A stretch of DNA of 64,000 nucleotides. Origin: Bryobacteraceae bacterium. Its GTDB lineage: Bacteria; Acidobacteriota; Terriglobia; Bryobacterales; Bryobacteraceae. Both the position numbers and the translations under genes were made by a program. Where the stretch lies: NCBI GenBank assembly GCA_023384675.1, contig JAHDVK010000008.1, forward strand, positions 124,001 to 188,000, in the 5' to 3' direction. How positions within the stretch are numbered: the first letter of the stretch is position 1; the number at the start of each line of letters is the position of its first letter. Below, one piece after another: positions 63,301-64,000 of the stretch. The notes beneath the pieces were generated by a model, which was given only the letters and a program-made list of their open reading frames with translations, searched no databases and was not told where the DNA came from.

Positions 63301-63536
63301 CGAAGCTCATAGCGGCCGATGCGCAGGAGCGCAAAGCTGAATCCGCCCTCCTGGGTCACATCGGCGGTGCGGGTTTCGCCCGTCTCGAGGTTCCTCACGT
63401 TGATCTTGGCCGCGGGCACCGCTCCACCAGAGGCGTCCACGACCACCCCGCGCAGATCACCCGTGATCTGCGCCGACAAAACCCCGCTGGCCAGTACGGC
63501 AAGCAGGATCACCAGCAAAAACTTCGATGGTTTCAT
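60309..63536 (-). CDS. Oar-like TonB-dependent receptor with carboxypeptidase regulatory-like domain
   Basis: This 1075-residue outer-membrane receptor starts with a signal peptide (ending VLSAQ). Residues 25-115 form a CarboxypepD_reg-like beta-sandwich (GDLRGVVVDASGGAVPAAKI). A plug follows with EYGRNSSSQVLYITKNGTNELHG. The remainder is the beta-barrel, ending in aromatic residues (GARFVF) as expected for BAM recognition. The substrate is unknown; in Acidobacteria such Oar-type receptors are abundant and probably bind oligosaccharides or peptides. AAGGAAA precedes the ATG. Confidence 0.92.
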   Translation of the reverse strand: MKPSKFLLVILLAVLASGVLSAQITGDLRGVVVDASGGAVPAAKINVRNLETGETRTADVTQEGGFSFALLRIGRYELRAEATGFRVSVAQAEVKTGEVTSVRFVLEVGSVSETVTVTDAVQQLDTENSQIQTSVVGETIQELPVARNPNLIALTAPGVAPVSANNPFLGSGSFNSNGGRGRGNNITVDGITATDVSVTGTGGTLNPLNFSSIKEVKVITNNFSAEYGRNSSSQVLYITKNGTNELHGELFEFLRNDKLNARPFFDRSGRTNIIRRNEYGWSLGGPVYIPKFADLRNKLFWHSDYSGLKLRGAGATRIARVPTPDQAAGITDPSARALFQQYQVPTNPTGQIQTSTANATDFWQYAFRFDANISSRDTVWFRYSSAQNVSASDGLTFIGSNLPGFGATNEGRPRQSTAAYTRLIGNTMVNEFRFGFGQSDAGFPIDTPVPLGPRITFQDGSVNSFGVWEGLPQGREQKTYQFNNNFSMVAGKHYLKFGGEYYYLQADSVFDALFRPLLAFANFADFQRGVPAVFQQRFGNSVRNNRVRNLFLFAQDDWKVSRNLTLNVGMRFEYAGGPREANGLISNLNLDYRGPFAGAGDGPLGRLETAFPSFHDNYNWAPRIGFAWTPGQGGKTVIRGGYGIAYDFIFLNPITNQRFLPPFIVAGVQSGQASFTADNSLARILAGTSTIQTSTAATAGRFSPTALNFGGISPAIDQNLNNPLVHQWNIGVQREQLGVVWKASYVGTKGNFLLRSRDINFIAAPPSPATSLDDETARLSQFQSAFQLQNGNVARRSNRMDGRYNGVIYVDNSADSNYHALQFEAQKRLSSTLMMNANWTWSKTIDDGSDVLGVLINDAATQQDPRNNRDNRAAAQFDLRHRLVISHVWEPQWFKGSSNWALKNVIGNWGFTGISSFRTGFPVTLDAGARRGISPLTVIGGGGQVRPNVSGNLSSFDPRPAGSAGAPFGLTSGLVTNYSAYAQSLGLSQPLLGNFGNFGRNMLRLNGERNFDWNVFKNFNMTERTKFQIRAEFYNIFNNTSFQEVSRVITAPDFGQYTAVGQNARIIQLGARFVF

Positions 63537-64000
63537 CGTTTTCCTTTCCCTGAAGACTTTCGGGCGTTCAATCCTTGAGTACGGTCACGTCAGCAAAATA
63601 CGTCACGAGATCCGCTTGCTCCGGATCACTTCGTGAGCCAATCCAGCATCATGCCGATGCGGCCAAACTTCCGTCTCCCGCCGTGAGGGTATCCCATACC
63701 CTGTCCGGCCGTCGCGACAGTTTGGTTACGATTAATTTTCCCGGGTTTCTGTCGAATTGACAACCCTCAAATTCATGAAGCCTTCTTCTTTCAAAATTAG
63801 CACACGAAAAGACCGACCCAAGCCCAAATTAGCGGAACTGTTACATGACGGATATACATCTTTCGATAGGTATATGTTTTAACTAGCAGTTTGGCCTAAA
63901 TAGCGCCAGCCGCCCTGCGGCAAATCACCCATCTCTGATCGCCGTCAGCCTGCCCGCACTGATTTACAAGCACTTTCCAGTTGGTCCTCAGATTGCACTG
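63537..64000. other. Upstream region of the TonB receptor; no gene seen
   Basis: A 15-bp palindrome GGGTATcccATACCC lies at 63687-63701. An inverted pair ATATAC/GTATAT sits at 63852-63857 and 63870-63875. TTGTCA occurs near 63760 on the minus strand, with AT-rich sequence downstream of it. The part from 63760 to 63900 is markedly AT-richer than the rest of the window. Long open frames are absent. Confidence 0.5.

Overview
This 64 kb window is high-GC bacterial chromosome. It most likely comes from an Acidobacteriota genome of the Solibacter/Bryobacter type (Bryobacteraceae). The assignment rests on gene content: two long ADOP-type ABC permeases next to a PadR repressor, an Oar-like TonB-dependent receptor with an N-terminal carboxypeptidase-regulatory domain, PEP-CTERM export chemistry, and many small secreted proteins of unclear function. 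No rRNA, tRNA, CRISPR array, prophage or complete insertion sequence was seen. Species-level identity cannot be read from the sequence alone.

Layout. 0-12 kb: cell-wall enzymes (lytic transglycosylase, AmiC-like amidase), a GGDEF response regulator, xerD, a CCA-adding/poly(A) polymerase, a Gfo/Idh/MocA oxidoreductase, a secreted M14 peptidase, and the aguB-aguA pair (agmatine to putrescine). 12-26 kb: a PEP-CTERM protein, an active/inactive M16 peptidase pair, a minus-strand operon trmH-like > ggt > GT-C-like membrane protein, hutH, priA > GNAT, and an O-glycosylation-ligase-like membrane protein. 26-38 kb: an HExxH peptidase, two exported redoxins followed by an exported adenylate-kinase-like protein, dnaB, an acyl-CoA ligase > thiC pair, small secreted proteins, and a beta-propeller/phosphoesterase. 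38-42 kb: two overlapping CorC/CNNM-type genes lying between two related elements of about 174 bp with inverted ends. 42-49 kb: an alpha/beta hydrolase and the padR/ADOP cluster. 49-56.5 kb: a bidirectional [NiFe] hydrogenase operon hoxE-hoxF-hoxU-hoxY-hoxH whose 3' end abuts a decayed RND efflux gene. 56.5-64 kb: a heparinase-like protein, a secreted two-repeat protein, a cysteine-synthase-family enzyme, and the TonB receptor.

The features most worth follow-up are five. (1) The Hox diaphorase subunit carries an extra GltD/NfnB-like flavoprotein half with an NADP(H)-type motif, so the hydrogenase may connect H2 to both NAD and NADP. (2) The 3' end of hoxH runs into a truncated, internally deleted CusA-like gene, but the foreign residues fall in the part normally clipped off during maturation. 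(3) A MITE-like pair of repeats flanks the CorC genes in opposite orientation. (4) A 53-bp dyad covers the padR promoter. (5) An exported adenylate-kinase-like protein has lost its Walker-A lysine.

Promoters are legible because AT-rich -10 boxes stand out against the GC-rich background. Three very short divergent intergenic regions have overlapping -10 boxes facing opposite ways. Several genes have a -10 box only 6-7 nt before the start codon, which implies leaderless mRNAs. Operons are tight, with 4-nt ATGA overlaps at trmH-ggt, ggt-membrane protein, priA-GNAT and hoxU-hoxY.
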